Of a stretch of 64,000 nt of DNA, positions 53,609-61,891 are shown one piece after another. The stretch covers positions 62,001-126,000 of the forward strand of contig NZ_FYAM01000011.1 of the NCBI RefSeq assembly GCF_900185645.1. Reading direction: 5' to 3'. The DNA comes from Clostridium sp. BSD9I1. GTDB lineage: Bacteria > Bacillota > Clostridia > Clostridiales > Clostridiaceae. The number at the start of each line of letters is the position of its first letter. Position 1 is the stretch's first letter. Under the pieces are notes generated by a model. That model had not been told where the DNA came from. It saw nothing but the letters and a program-made list of their open reading frames with translations, and ran no database searches. Position numbers and translations under genes: made by a program.

Positions 53609-54601
53609 TTATTTTCCTAATATTTTGTCAAGCTCAGCTTGAACCTTATCAACGTTTTCACTTGTAACCATTGATGTTCCTGTATCTATTCTCTTATCTA
53701 TGCTTTCTCCCTTAACTACTTTAGCTGCTGCTTCAACACCAAATTTTCCAATATTATATGCACTTTGAGCAACTGAACCGGTAAGTTCTCCAGCCTTTAT
53801 TGCCTTTAACGCATCTGGTGATCCGTCAAATCCTACAACTACAACGCCCTTCTTTCCTGCCTGGCTTAAAGCTCTAGTAGCACCAAGAGCCATTTCATCA
53901 TTTGAGCAGAACACACCTTTAATATTTGGGTTAGTTTGAATTAAGTTTTCCATAACTGACATACCCATATTTCTATCGCTATTTGCTGGCTGAACAGCTA
54001 CAACTTTTAAGCCGGCATCTTCCATAGCTTTTTTAGCTCCATTAGTACGATCGTCATGAGTTTTATCTCCTAAAGCTCCCCTTAAAACTACAACCTGGTC
54101 ACCCTTTTGAAGCTTTCCTGCTATATACTTACCGCCAACTTCTCCACCTGCAAGATTACCAGTACCTATAAAGGATTTTTTCTTATCCCAGTCAGCATCT
54201 GAGTCTATTAAAAGTACTGGAATTTTTGCTGAATCAGCCTTATCAAAGGTAGCTACCGCTGCACTTGGCTGAGATGGAGCTACTACTAAAGCAGATGCCT
54301 TATTAACTATTTGATCTTCCATAATAGAAGTTTGTCCTGCTATATCAGTTTCAGCATTTGGTCCAAGTACATCTACTTTTATTCCAAGTGCCTTACCTGC
54401 ATCATCAGCTCCTGCCTTAACTTGCTTCCAATAATCACTGTTTACTGCCTTTAAAACCACTGCTATTCTTGTTTCAGTTTTTGCTGTGCCTTCTTTTCCA
54501 TTTGTAGTGGTTTCCTTTGACTTACCACAACCCGCTAATGAACCCATTATGACTGTAGTCACCGCTGCAAGGCTAAGTACCTTTAATAAGTTTTTTCTCA
54601 T
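53609..54601 (-). CDS. Sugar-binding lipoprotein of the ribose-type ABC importer
   Basis: 330 residues. Signal peptide with lipobox SLAGC (Cys near 25), then a two-domain periplasmic-binding fold: RIAVVLKAVNSDYWKQVKAG, ALVVAPSQPSA, VLLIDSDADW, KGVFCSNDEMALGA and VVVGFDGSPDALKAIKAG, the RbsB/class I pattern. First gene of the operon; it captures the substrate outside the cell. Substrate inferred to be an inositol. Ribosome binding site AAGGGGG. Confidence 0.88.
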   Translation of the reverse strand: MRKNLLKVLSLAAVTTVIMGSLAGCGKSKETTTNGKEGTAKTETRIAVVLKAVNSDYWKQVKAGADDAGKALGIKVDVLGPNAETDIAGQTSIMEDQIVNKASALVVAPSQPSAAVATFDKADSAKIPVLLIDSDADWDKKKSFIGTGNLAGGEVGGKYIAGKLQKGDQVVVLRGALGDKTHDDRTNGAKKAMEDAGLKVVAVQPANSDRNMGMSVMENLIQTNPNIKGVFCSNDEMALGATRALSQAGKKGVVVVGFDGSPDALKAIKAGELTGSVAQSAYNIGKFGVEAAAKVVKGESIDKRIDTGTSMVTSENVDKVQAELDKILGK

Positions 54602-54670
54602 TTTAATATATCCCCCTTATTTAATTGAATGTTTTACACATTTGTTACTTCTCCTGCCGTCTTTATAATC

Positions 54671-54685
54671 ATAAAACGTTTTCAA
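54671..54685 (-). promoter_or_regulatory. cre-like operator upstream of the inositol operon
   Basis: TGAAAACGTTTTAT on the minus strand has the LacI/CcpA-type AAAACGTTTT core and matches most of the catabolite-responsive element consensus except its last two bases. It lies about 75 bases before the binding-protein gene. No clear -35/-10 pair is visible, as expected for an activator-dependent promoter. Confidence 0.45.
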
Positions 54686-54819
54686 AAATTAACATAGTTC
54701 AAATGTTTATAAAAGATTTAATTTTCTAACTATTTTTGTTGTTTAAAATTTGATTATTTGTTTAAAAATTAAAGCATTGTTAAATAATTACCAAAACAAC
54801 CCTGAAAAGTTAGATATAA

Positions 54820-54862
54820 AGAAAGACTTAGTATTAAAGCTATGCTAATACTAAGTCTTTCT
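54820..54862 (-). terminator. Terminator of the AraC-type regulator gene
   Basis: AGAAAGACTTAGTATTA pairs perfectly (17 bp) with its complement around AAGCTATGC; T-rich on exit. It separates the regulator transcript from the operon. Confidence 0.85.
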
Positions 54863-54887
54863 CTATATCTAAGCTATACTTTTTACC

Positions 54888-57257
54888 CTATTGATATATA
54901 CTATTTATGTTGTTTCTAAATTGATTTGGAGACACTCCATAGTATTTTTTAAAAGCTGTGTAAAAATAATTGAAGTTTTCAAACCCTATTTTTATTGAAA
55001 TTTCCTTTGCTGTAAGTTCTGTAGTCTTTAAAAGCTCCTTAGCCTTTTCAAATCTAACCTCATTTATATAATTGGAAATAGATTTACCTTCACTTTCCTT
55101 AAATATAGTTCTCAAGTAATTTGGAGAAAGCCTCATTTCTGATGCTATGACCTCTAAGGCTAATAACTGATCGCAGTAGTTTTGATTTATATACCTTTTT
55201 ACATTTTCAATTACATCATTTTTTCTATTAGATTTTTTCTCCTTTATTTGAATCAAAACACTTTTATATATATTTAGGAAGTAATCTTTAACTTCATCTA
55301 TAGTTTCATAATTAAATAAATTGTCAGTGAGTTCTTTAATGTCTATATAAGCATTTTCCTTGCTCATGTGGCAAATATTATTTATAACCTTTTGAGAGTT
55401 AATTCCAAATTGAGTAATAGAAATTCTCATATCACTATAGGACATTTTCTTCAGTATACTAAATACTTTGTCAAGTTCAACTTCTACCTCATCAAGATTT
55501 CCCAGCTTTACAGCTTTAAAAAGTGCTTCTGGCTGTGCATCTTCAAACTTACTTTCCCCGGAAATATCCTGGGTTATTTGATCATTAATTAGTATTGACT
55601 TAGGTCCATATTTAAAACGATAGTTAATATAGTCTTTTGCAGTCTTGTATCCATTGGCTACTTCCTCAAGTCTTTCTGCATATCTGCCTATTGATGCTGA
55701 AAGAGAAATATTTAAGCTGTTAAGTACTGTTTCCTGGCTTTTTTGGATTAACTGAACTATTTTATTTGTTAATTCATCATCTATTTTATCTTTAACCTTT
55801 ATAATGAGACATATCTCATCCTCTTCTAGTCCTATAATCTCACACTCAAAGCATTCTTTGGATATATTAGAAATCTCAATATATAAATTGCGCTTTAAAC
55901 TTTTAAGTTCTGACTCTCCCTTTTCTTTTATAAGTTTTTTATAAGAATCCATCTTAAATAACACTATAGCTATATTGCCACTAGCTACCTCAAAACCTAC
56001 TTCCTTTAACTTCACTTTAAAGCTTTCAAATTCTGTAACCATATTTAAAAGGAGAGCTTTAAGCAGCTGATTTCTAATAAAATATAAATCCTTATCCGAA
56101 AGCTTTGCAAAGGATATAGGTTTATTCATAAGAGTATCTACTACTTTTGTAACATATTCCATTTCATTTCTCGAATTTTCTTCAATACCTAATTCCTTAT
56201 TTATATCTTCATCAATATCTAAATATTTTTTAACTGTATTTACTGTTTCAGCAATTGGTTTATATATTTTTCTAGAGGTGAATATTGAATATCCTAGTCC
56301 AAACAAAAATAATAAAATAAATGCTAAAATCAAAAATCTGCTCATTCCTCTGATACTTTCAATTAAGGTATCATATTTTACTATATTTAAAAAAAATAAG
56401 TCTAGTTTCTTGCTGTATCTGTACGTTACTATTGATGGACTTTCTTCAATATTGACTAAAAAACTTCCTTGTTTATTTTTAGAGTTTATTATCTTATTAA
56501 CATAATTTAAATTTGATACATCCTTTAAAAACATATTTTCATCAGAATGTAAAATTACCTGGCCTTTTTTATTTATAGCCATCAAATTATAATCGCTTTC
56601 TGACATATTGTGAAAATAGGCTTGTACAGAATTAGCATCAAGATTTAAAACTATAGCTCCATATGGATTTCCATCTATATCCGACTTTGAATTTGATAAA
56701 ATTAAGGTAAGTATATTTCTTTTATATTCTTCTCCATTGATAGGTACTGTTATCTGTCTTGAAATAAAATTTGAGCTGAGTGATTCAGTGGATTCTTTAA
56801 GTCTCTTCATTATATCGCTATCATAAAACAAGGAATAATAAGATGAGTTCCCATCGGATGAGTATATCATCTTATTATTACGGTTGTAAACGTACACAGA
56901 TTGAATGGATGGAATCATAGCAGCAGCTTGTTTTACCTTTAAATATGGTGAAAAACCTAACTTGGAATTGCTATTGTAATCAAACATCAAATTATAGACT
57001 TGTTCATCTAAATACAATTTGTATATGTACGACTTTGCCCAGTCAAGAGTATACCCAGTGTAATATTCTGCTTGATTTATAATATTTTCAGATACCCTGC
57101 TGGATTGTTCAACAATTTGCTTTTTATAACCTTTATATAAGACAAACATGGTTGTTAAAAGAAAGAGAACTATGAAGATAACATAAGAAAGCATTAATTT
57201 ATGAAAGGTATTTTTTGCTTTTATATTCTTTTTAAACTTTTGATATATATTGTTCAT
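54888..57257 (-). CDS. Transmembrane AraC-family regulator with extracellular sensor
   Basis: 789 residues from ATG 57257 (GGGGGG ten bases upstream; ATG 57302 precedes the ribosome binding site). Helix at about 20-42, an extracellular dCache-like sensor (about 45-290), second helix (about 297-320), a long cytoplasmic linker domain, then a C-terminal AraC/HTH_18 domain with LALEVIASEMRLSPNYLRTIFKE-type first helix-turn-helix (around 700) and IKIGFENFNYFYTAFKKYYGVSP (750-772). This one-component design senses an external ligand directly. It is immediately upstream of, and separately terminated from, the inositol operon, so it is the likely activator. Confidence 0.87.
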   Translation of the reverse strand: MNNIYQKFKKNIKAKNTFHKLMLSYVIFIVLFLLTTMFVLYKGYKKQIVEQSSRVSENIINQAEYYTGYTLDWAKSYIYKLYLDEQVYNLMFDYNSNSKLGFSPYLKVKQAAAMIPSIQSVYVYNRNNKMIYSSDGNSSYYSLFYDSDIMKRLKESTESLSSNFISRQITVPINGEEYKRNILTLILSNSKSDIDGNPYGAIVLNLDANSVQAYFHNMSESDYNLMAINKKGQVILHSDENMFLKDVSNLNYVNKIINSKNKQGSFLVNIEESPSIVTYRYSKKLDLFFLNIVKYDTLIESIRGMSRFLILAFILLFLFGLGYSIFTSRKIYKPIAETVNTVKKYLDIDEDINKELGIEENSRNEMEYVTKVVDTLMNKPISFAKLSDKDLYFIRNQLLKALLLNMVTEFESFKVKLKEVGFEVASGNIAIVLFKMDSYKKLIKEKGESELKSLKRNLYIEISNISKECFECEIIGLEEDEICLIIKVKDKIDDELTNKIVQLIQKSQETVLNSLNISLSASIGRYAERLEEVANGYKTAKDYINYRFKYGPKSILINDQITQDISGESKFEDAQPEALFKAVKLGNLDEVEVELDKVFSILKKMSYSDMRISITQFGINSQKVINNICHMSKENAYIDIKELTDNLFNYETIDEVKDYFLNIYKSVLIQIKEKKSNRKNDVIENVKRYINQNYCDQLLALEVIASEMRLSPNYLRTIFKESEGKSISNYINEVRFEKAKELLKTTELTAKEISIKIGFENFNYFYTAFKKYYGVSPNQFRNNINSIYQ

Positions 57258-57501
57258 ATATATATATATCCCCCCATTTAACATTAACAAATCACAATAC
57301 AAAAACCCTTCCTCTAAATTTTAAAAATGTTTACAAGAACTAATATTAATTTTATACTAAAAAGTCATATTAATATTATATTAGTTTATTCATATTTTTT
57401 CAATAAAATGTAACAATATAGTAAAATTATCCCACAATACTTATAGACATACTCCATATGTATTAATAAACAAGAATTCCGCAACTAATATAAACTTAAT
57501 A
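57258..57501. other. Gene-free stretch upstream of the AraC regulator
   Basis: AT-rich, about 240 bases, presumably holding the promoter of the regulator. I see no clear promoter pair, repeat or reading frame. Confidence 0.4.
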
Positions 57502-57535
57502 ATAACAAACAAGTGGGACTCTTAATCACCACTTG
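57502..57535 (-). terminator. Terminator after the truncated phosphatidyltransferase
   Basis: CAAGTGG and CCACTTG form a 7-bp stem followed by TTTGTTATT on the minus strand; it begins right at the stop codon. Confidence 0.65.
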
Positions 57536-57760
57536 CTATATATTGGTGTTTAAAAAAATTAATGCAAAACACCTCTTTATCCTTGCAATCTTCCCATCTA
57601 ATAAATCTGAAAAGCAAATAGCTACAAAAGTCACTGTTAAATTTATGAACTTCTCTTCCTTATAAGCAAATTGTCCCCAGATATTTAATACAAATAAAAT
57701 AGACATAATTATTCTTGCTATTGTAATACTATTAGGTATAAATTTAATCACATTTCTCAT
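57536..57760 (-). pseudogene. Truncated CDP-alcohol phosphatidyltransferase
   Basis: From ATG 57760 (GGAG seven bases upstream) the frame encodes 74 residues: NSITIARI, then the beginning of the family signature, DLLDGKIAR, of the DG-x2-AR-x8-G-x3-D-x3-D motif. The following G-x3-D-x3-D part and the remaining membrane helices are missing (normal length about 180-200), so it cannot be a working phospholipid or cardiolipin synthase. It ends abruptly in FALIFLNTNI, apparently after a deletion. It keeps its own ribosome binding site and a TetR-type operator. Confidence 0.75.
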
Positions 57761-57781
57761 ATAATTTCTCCTTCCCCTACC

Positions 57782-57806
57782 GAATGAATACTTTTTAAAT
57801 TCATTC
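57782..57806. promoter_or_regulatory. TetR-type operator, copy 2
   Basis: GAATGAA, 11 bases, TTCATTC, total 25 bp. Same arms and length as the operator at 58445-58469 in front of the tetR gene. It lies about 20 bases before the truncated phosphatidyltransferase. Confidence 0.7.
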
Positions 57807-57841
57807 ATATGCTAATAAAAAAATTATTGCCTATAATCATC

Positions 57842-58420
57842 TTATTTTTGGCAATCAGTCAAACCTTTTATTATAAACTCCACTAGGTATTGCATAACCC
57901 GAGGAAAATGCTGTATCCCAATCTCTTCTTTATGGGTGTCGATATGTTCTAGAATATCGAAAAAGGCTAATAAAAGTTCATCATCTATATCCTTTCTTAT
58001 TTTTCCCTCAGTTTTCCATTTCTTTATAATTTCTATATAAAAATTATGAAAGAAATCGCCATTTTTCCTACTTTCTTCTCGATAATATTGCTCTAGTTCA
58101 CCAAAAAGATCTCGGTTATTCCATTCCTTCAGTATTTTATTTGAGTTCATGGCACTGATGCTCATCTCCAATAACTTCTTTGCAACCGCCACAGGTTCCT
58201 CAGTTATATCAAGAGATTCCATAACTCGTCTTTTATGTTTATCACTTTCTTTTATATAAATCTCTAAAAAAAGCTTCTCTTTTGAAGGGTAATAGCTATA
58301 AAAAGTACCTACCCCAACCCCAGCCTTTTTAGTGATTTCTGAAATATTAGTAGCTTTAAATCCCTTTAAGTAAAATAATTCTCTTCCTGCATTAAATATC
58401 TCAGCCTTTTTATCTATCAA
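57842..58420 (-). CDS. TetR-family regulator
   Basis: 192 residues starting with TTG at 58420 (GGAGG 11 bases upstream). N-terminal TetR helix-turn-helix: FYLKGFKATNISEITKKAGVG and GTFYSYYPSKEKLF (residues about 16-55). The helical C-terminal domain binds an unknown ligand. Its promoter carries a 25-bp inverted repeat over the start site, indicating self-repression; the same repeat precedes the downstream truncated gene, its probable original target. Confidence 0.88.
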   Translation of the reverse strand: MIDKKAEIFNAGRELFYLKGFKATNISEITKKAGVGVGTFYSYYPSKEKLFLEIYIKESDKHKRRVMESLDITEEPVAVAKKLLEMSISAMNSNKILKEWNNRDLFGELEQYYREESRKNGDFFHNFYIEIIKKWKTEGKIRKDIDDELLLAFFDILEHIDTHKEEIGIQHFPRVMQYLVEFIIKGLTDCQK

Positions 58421-58444
58421 TTAATAATCAGCCTCCAATTTTTC

Positions 58445-58500
58445 GAATGAATATTTTATTTATTCATTCACATTATAGCATTGATGATTTTTTTAGTTAA
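58445..58500 (-). promoter_or_regulatory. tetR promoter with operator copy 1
   Basis: TTAACT (58495-58500), 17 bases, TATAAT (58472-58477), followed by GAATGAATA-N7-TATTCATTC (58445-58469) over the expected start site. The layout is classic for an autoregulated TetR gene. Confidence 0.78.
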
Positions 58501-58680
58501 TATTGGATAAAAATCTATAATTGAATCAGCTCTAAATATAGCTTTTGTAAATATTCAAACAATATAAATTTTGTGACTAAATTGTAATAATGAAATAGTA
58601 TAATTTTATTAACAAGATTACTTGAAATTTTATTATATTTTATGTTAATTAACAGCAAGATTGATAGGGGGAATATTCTT

Positions 58681-59877
58681 ATGAGGTCTAAAAAAATTCT
58701 AACATTACTAACTCTATTTACTTTAGTATTTGTAACAAAGATTTTAGTTTCAGAGCCTGAAATGGCACTTAGTGATAATGTACAAACTATAAACTATGCA
58801 GATAGCTATTCATCTAAGGCGTATAGCAGGCATGATGGTGTAGGCTTTAATAGACAGTTAAAAAGAAAAAATATTAGAGAAATATACATACGTAAGCCTG
58901 TAAAAGTAGTTAAACCTATAGAAATAATTAAGCCAATAGAAAAAAAACCTGTTAATGAAGTGGCAGATAGTAGTGAAATCACCTTAAATACGGATTCTGC
59001 CGTAAATGATCCAGGATATAAATATCAATGGGCAATTAGTGCAACAAATGCTAATAAAGCATGGTCTTTGGTAGATCAAAAAAGAGAAGTAAAAGTTGCT
59101 GTATTAGATACTGGAGTTGATTATACACATATTGATTTGAAAAACAGGGTACTCACAGATTTGGGATATAATTTCATTAACAATAGTAAAGACGTAATGG
59201 ATGATAATGGACATGGAACTCACGTTTCTGGAATTATCGCGGCAGAAGCTAATAATAATCAAGGAATAACAGGTATAGTAGGGAGCTTGGATGTTAAGCT
59301 TATACCAGTTAAAGTTTTAGATAAAGACGGAATAGGTGAAGAGGATAAAATTGCTGAAGGAATTAGATATGCTGCAGATAAGGGGGCTGATATTATAAAC
59401 TTAAGCTTTGGAAGCATAGATGAAAGTGAAGAAATACTAAGTGCCTTACAGTATGCTAAAGAAAAAGGAATTTTCATTGTCGCTGCCTCAGGTAATGATA
59501 ATTCAAATGCAAATTTATATTTACCAGCTGGTTATGATGAAGGTGTTTATACTGTTTCAGCAGTAACTCCACAATATAAAAAGGCTAGTTTTTCTAATTA
59601 TGGTACGTCAATTGATGCTGCTGCACCAGGAGTAAAAATAATAAGCACAGTTCCAAATGGATATGCAGTTTGGGACGGTACAAGCATGGCTGCTCCTTTA
59701 GTTTCTGGAGTTGCTGCAATAGTTAAAGCACAAAACCCAAGCTTAACCCCAGATGAAATAACTGAAATTTTAGACAGCACAGCAACTGATATATTCACTC
59801 GAGGCAAGGACTTGCAATCCGGATATGGTATAATTAATGCTTATAAGGCTGTTAGTAAAGTTACCTCCTCTCTTTAA
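58681..59877 (+). CDS. Exported subtilisin-like serine protease (S8)
   Basis: 398 residues from ATG 58681 (GGGGG nine bases upstream; ATG 58642 lacks one). Signal peptide 1-24, a pro-region with Lys/Pro/Ile-rich repeats (VKPIEIIKPIEKKP, about 75-90), then the S8 domain. Catalytic triad Asp143 (VLDTGVD), His178 (GHGTHVSG), Ser335 (GTSMAAP), with oxyanion Asn272 (ASGN). The length without C-terminal extras fits a secreted processing or nutritional protease. Monocistronic. Confidence 0.92.
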   Translation: MRSKKILTLLTLFTLVFVTKILVSEPEMALSDNVQTINYADSYSSKAYSRHDGVGFNRQLKRKNIREIYIRKPVKVVKPIEIIKPIEKKPVNEVADSSEITLNTDSAVNDPGYKYQWAISATNANKAWSLVDQKREVKVAVLDTGVDYTHIDLKNRVLTDLGYNFINNSKDVMDDNGHGTHVSGIIAAEANNNQGITGIVGSLDVKLIPVKVLDKDGIGEEDKIAEGIRYAADKGADIINLSFGSIDESEEILSALQYAKEKGIFIVAASGNDNSNANLYLPAGYDEGVYTVSAVTPQYKKASFSNYGTSIDAAAPGVKIISTVPNGYAVWDGTSMAAPLVSGVAAIVKAQNPSLTPDEITEILDSTATDIFTRGKDLQSGYGIINAYKAVSKVTSSL

Positions 59878-59881
59878 GAAT

Positions 59882-59924
59882 AATCAAAGAGGATAAGTTT
59901 TCAGTTTTATCCTCTTTGATGTTT
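59882..59924. terminator. Terminator between subtilisin and bioB
   Basis: ATCAAAGAGGATAA pairs perfectly with TTATCCTCTTTGAT around an 8- to 11-base loop. It sits between convergent genes. Confidence 0.82.
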
Positions 59925-59970
59925 AAAAAAATCCTATGTAGGTTTAATAAAAACTTATACTTTTCTAAAA

Positions 59971-60960
59971 TCACTTCAAACATTTTTTTCTAACCTTAAG
60001 CTTTAGTTCACTTATCATTTTTTTATCATCACATATTTTATTACCTGATGTTGTCAGGTAGTTTCCCGTAATTGTTGCATTGGCTCCTGCGTTAAAGCAA
60101 TTTTTACCAAATTCATCAATGAGATTTCTTCCTCCGGCAAGTCTTATAAATGCTTTAGGATTCACAAATCTAAAAATGGCAATGGTTTTTAGTATTTCAT
60201 CTTGACTTAATCTTTCTTTGTTTTCTAAAGGCGTTCCTTTTACTGGATTTAATACATTTATAGGAATGGATTGAACACCTAAATCTCTTAGCTGAACAGC
60301 TAACTTAACTCTATCTTCTAAGCTTTCTCCAAGGCCGATAATTCCCCCTGAACAAACAGTCATGCCAGCTTGTTTAGCTGCATTTATAGTGTATATTCTT
60401 TCATCATAACTGTGAGTTGTACATATTTTTTCGTAATAGTCTCTGCTGGTTTCCAAGTTATGATGATACATAGTTATTCCGACTTCTACTAGCCTAAGAA
60501 GTTCATCATATCCTAATATACCTAAGGGTGCACATAAGTCCATTTTCATTTCTTTATTTAGCTCTTTATAAATTTCTACAACCTTCTCAAAATCACTGCT
60601 AATAATTCCTCTGCCGCTGGTGACTAAGGAAAATCTATTTACTCCCTCACTTTCGTTTTCCTTCGCAAGCTTTAAAGCCCACTCCTTTGAAACTAAATCA
60701 TATACTTCTACATTAGTTATGTAATGGGCAGATTGAGCACAGAACTTACAGTCCTCAGAGCAGTGTCCTGACTTTGCATTCATAATGCTGCAAAGATCTA
60801 CTTCTATTCCGCAAAAAAACTCCCTTATGTTATTAGCACTATTGCACAGCTCTTTTATATCATCTTTTTTCTCAATACCTGATAGTTTCATAGCTTCTTC
60901 AAAACTTATAAGCTGCTCTCTTATAACCTTTTCCTCTAACCCCTTAATAAAGCTTTTCAT
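59971..60960 (-). CDS. bioB: Biotin synthase
   Basis: 329 residues from ATG 60960 (GGGGG eight bases upstream; ATG 61041 lies within the promoter -35 and is excluded). Radical SAM protein with CxxxCxxC (Cys67, Cys71, Cys74 in [12 protein letters not shown]), LVTSGRG and the C-terminal GGRNL/TGNYLTT region of BioB, which binds the auxiliary iron-sulfur cluster. It converts dethiobiotin to biotin. A BirA box overlaps the promoter. Confidence 0.95.
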   Translation of the reverse strand: MKSFIKGLEEKVIREQLISFEEAMKLSGIEKKDDIKELCNSANNIREFFCGIEVDLCSIMNAKSGHCSEDCKFCAQSAHYITNVEVYDLVSKEWALKLAKENESEGVNRFSLVTSGRGIISSDFEKVVEIYKELNKEMKMDLCAPLGILGYDELLRLVEVGITMYHHNLETSRDYYEKICTTHSYDERIYTINAAKQAGMTVCSGGIIGLGESLEDRVKLAVQLRDLGVQSIPINVLNPVKGTPLENKERLSQDEILKTIAIFRFVNPKAFIRLAGGRNLIDEFGKNCFNAGANATITGNYLTTSGNKICDDKKMISELKLKVRKKCLK

Positions 60961-61012
60961 TTTTACTTCCCCCTTATATTTCTTAAACAATATATCCACT
61001 TTTCTTATGTCA

Positions 61013-61041
61013 ATGATAATAAATAAGTTTTTAATTGTCAA
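61013..61041 (-). promoter_or_regulatory. bioB promoter
   Basis: TTGACA (61036-61041), 17 bases, TATCAT (61013-61018) on the minus strand. The -35 is inside the BirA-type operator. Confidence 0.8.
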
Positions 61042-61066
61042 CCTTATTAATATTTTAGGTTTACAA
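61035..61066. promoter_or_regulatory. BirA-type biotin operator
   Basis: TTGTCAACC, 14 bases, GGTTTACAA: an inverted repeat matching the BirA box form found before biotin genes in Firmicutes. It covers the bioB -35 box, so biotin-loaded BirA should repress. Confidence 0.8.
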
Positions 61067-61073
61067 TTAATTC

Positions 61074-61105
61074 AAAAAAGAAGCAGTAGATTACTCTATT
61101 GCTTC
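61074..61105 (-). terminator. Terminator of the GntR/FCD gene, containing its stop codon
   Basis: GAAGCAATAGA…TCTACTGCTTC stem whose left arm holds the last codons and whose loop holds the TAA stop, followed by TTTTTT on the minus strand. Confidence 0.85.
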
Positions 61106-61768
61106 CTCCAACTTTTCTTTCCTTGGTTGAAGTACCTTCTTAAAAATTTGTTCAGCGGCTTTATAATGCTCCTCAGTAAGCGTCATAGCCAATTGATAAT
61201 CTTTAGATCTAAATGCATCTATTATTTGTTTATGTATCACAATGCCATCTTCCTGAATTTGAAATGTCTCTACCTCATAATAATTTCTAACAAGCATTTC
61301 ATGAAGAACGTTATATTCATCAAAAATCTTTTTCAATCTGCCATTTTGGGAATATTCAATAAATGTTTTATGAAATTTATAATCATAATAATAAAACTCA
61401 TCAGTTCCTATATAATTTTCTTGAAGCATCATATATTCTTCTAAATCTTTGCAAACTTCTTCTATGTTAGACTTTTCAAAAGACAATTTTATTCCAGTGT
61501 TAACTACATACAAAAGTACTTCATTTATTTCAAGAAAAAAATCGTAATCAAAATCAACTACTGTTGCTCCAGATTTATCAATAGATGTAATAAGTCCATC
61601 CTGATTTAAGCGATTTATAGCATCTCGAATAGGAGATGAACTAACCTCAAATCTTTTTTGCAGTGTTCTATTGACTAATTTAGTTCCAAAAGGTATTTCT
61701 CTTTTTAATATTTCCATTTTTAATATATCATAAATTTGATCACTTAAAGTTTTCTTGTTAATTAACAC
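61091..61768 (-). CDS. GntR-family regulator with FCD domain
   Basis: 225 residues starting at GTG 61768 (AGGAG seven bases upstream). N-terminal GntR winged helix (about 5-70; SDQIYDILKMEILKREI, and VSSSPIRDAINRLNQDGLI), followed by the all-helical FCD domain (about 85-215) with metal-binding positions at Asp/His in DYKFHKTFI and HKQII. FCD regulators respond to small carboxylates or sugar acids. The adjacent bioB and sodium symporter genes are separated from it by terminators, so its target is uncertain; the upstream symporter/tyrosine phenol-lyase block is the closest candidate. Confidence 0.85.
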   Translation of the reverse strand: MLINKKTLSDQIYDILKMEILKREIPFGTKLVNRTLQKRFEVSSSPIRDAINRLNQDGLITSIDKSGATVVDFDYDFFLEINEVLLYVVNTGIKLSFEKSNIEEVCKDLEEYMMLQENYIGTDEFYYYDYKFHKTFIEYSQNGRLKKIFDEYNVLHEMLVRNYYEVETFQIQEDGIVIHKQIIDAFRSKDYQLAMTLTEEHYKAAEQIFKKVLQPRKEKLEEAIE

Positions 61769-61818
61769 GCTATTACTCCTGTCTTTTTATTGATTAAAGC
61801 TAACTAATAACTTGATAT

Positions 61819-61847
61819 ATTATACCATTATTATTTTATTATGTAAA
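61819..61847 (-). promoter_or_regulatory. Promoter of the GntR/FCD gene
   Basis: TTTACA (61842-61847), 17 bases ending in TGG, TATAAT (61819-61824) on the minus strand. Confidence 0.75.
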
Positions 61848-61878
61848 TAAAATAGGCGGAGTACTAATCCACCTATTT
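61846..61878 (-). terminator. Terminator of the sodium symporter gene
   Basis: AAATAGGTGGA pairs with TCCGCCTATTT (one G-U), followed by TATTT. It directly abuts the -35 box of the next gene. Confidence 0.7.
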
Positions 61879-61891
61879 AGCTCTATTTAAT

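Noticed and set aside
61091-61768. GntR/FCD protein as the regulator of bioB
   Set aside because: A terminator separates the genes, and bioB has its own promoter with a BirA box.
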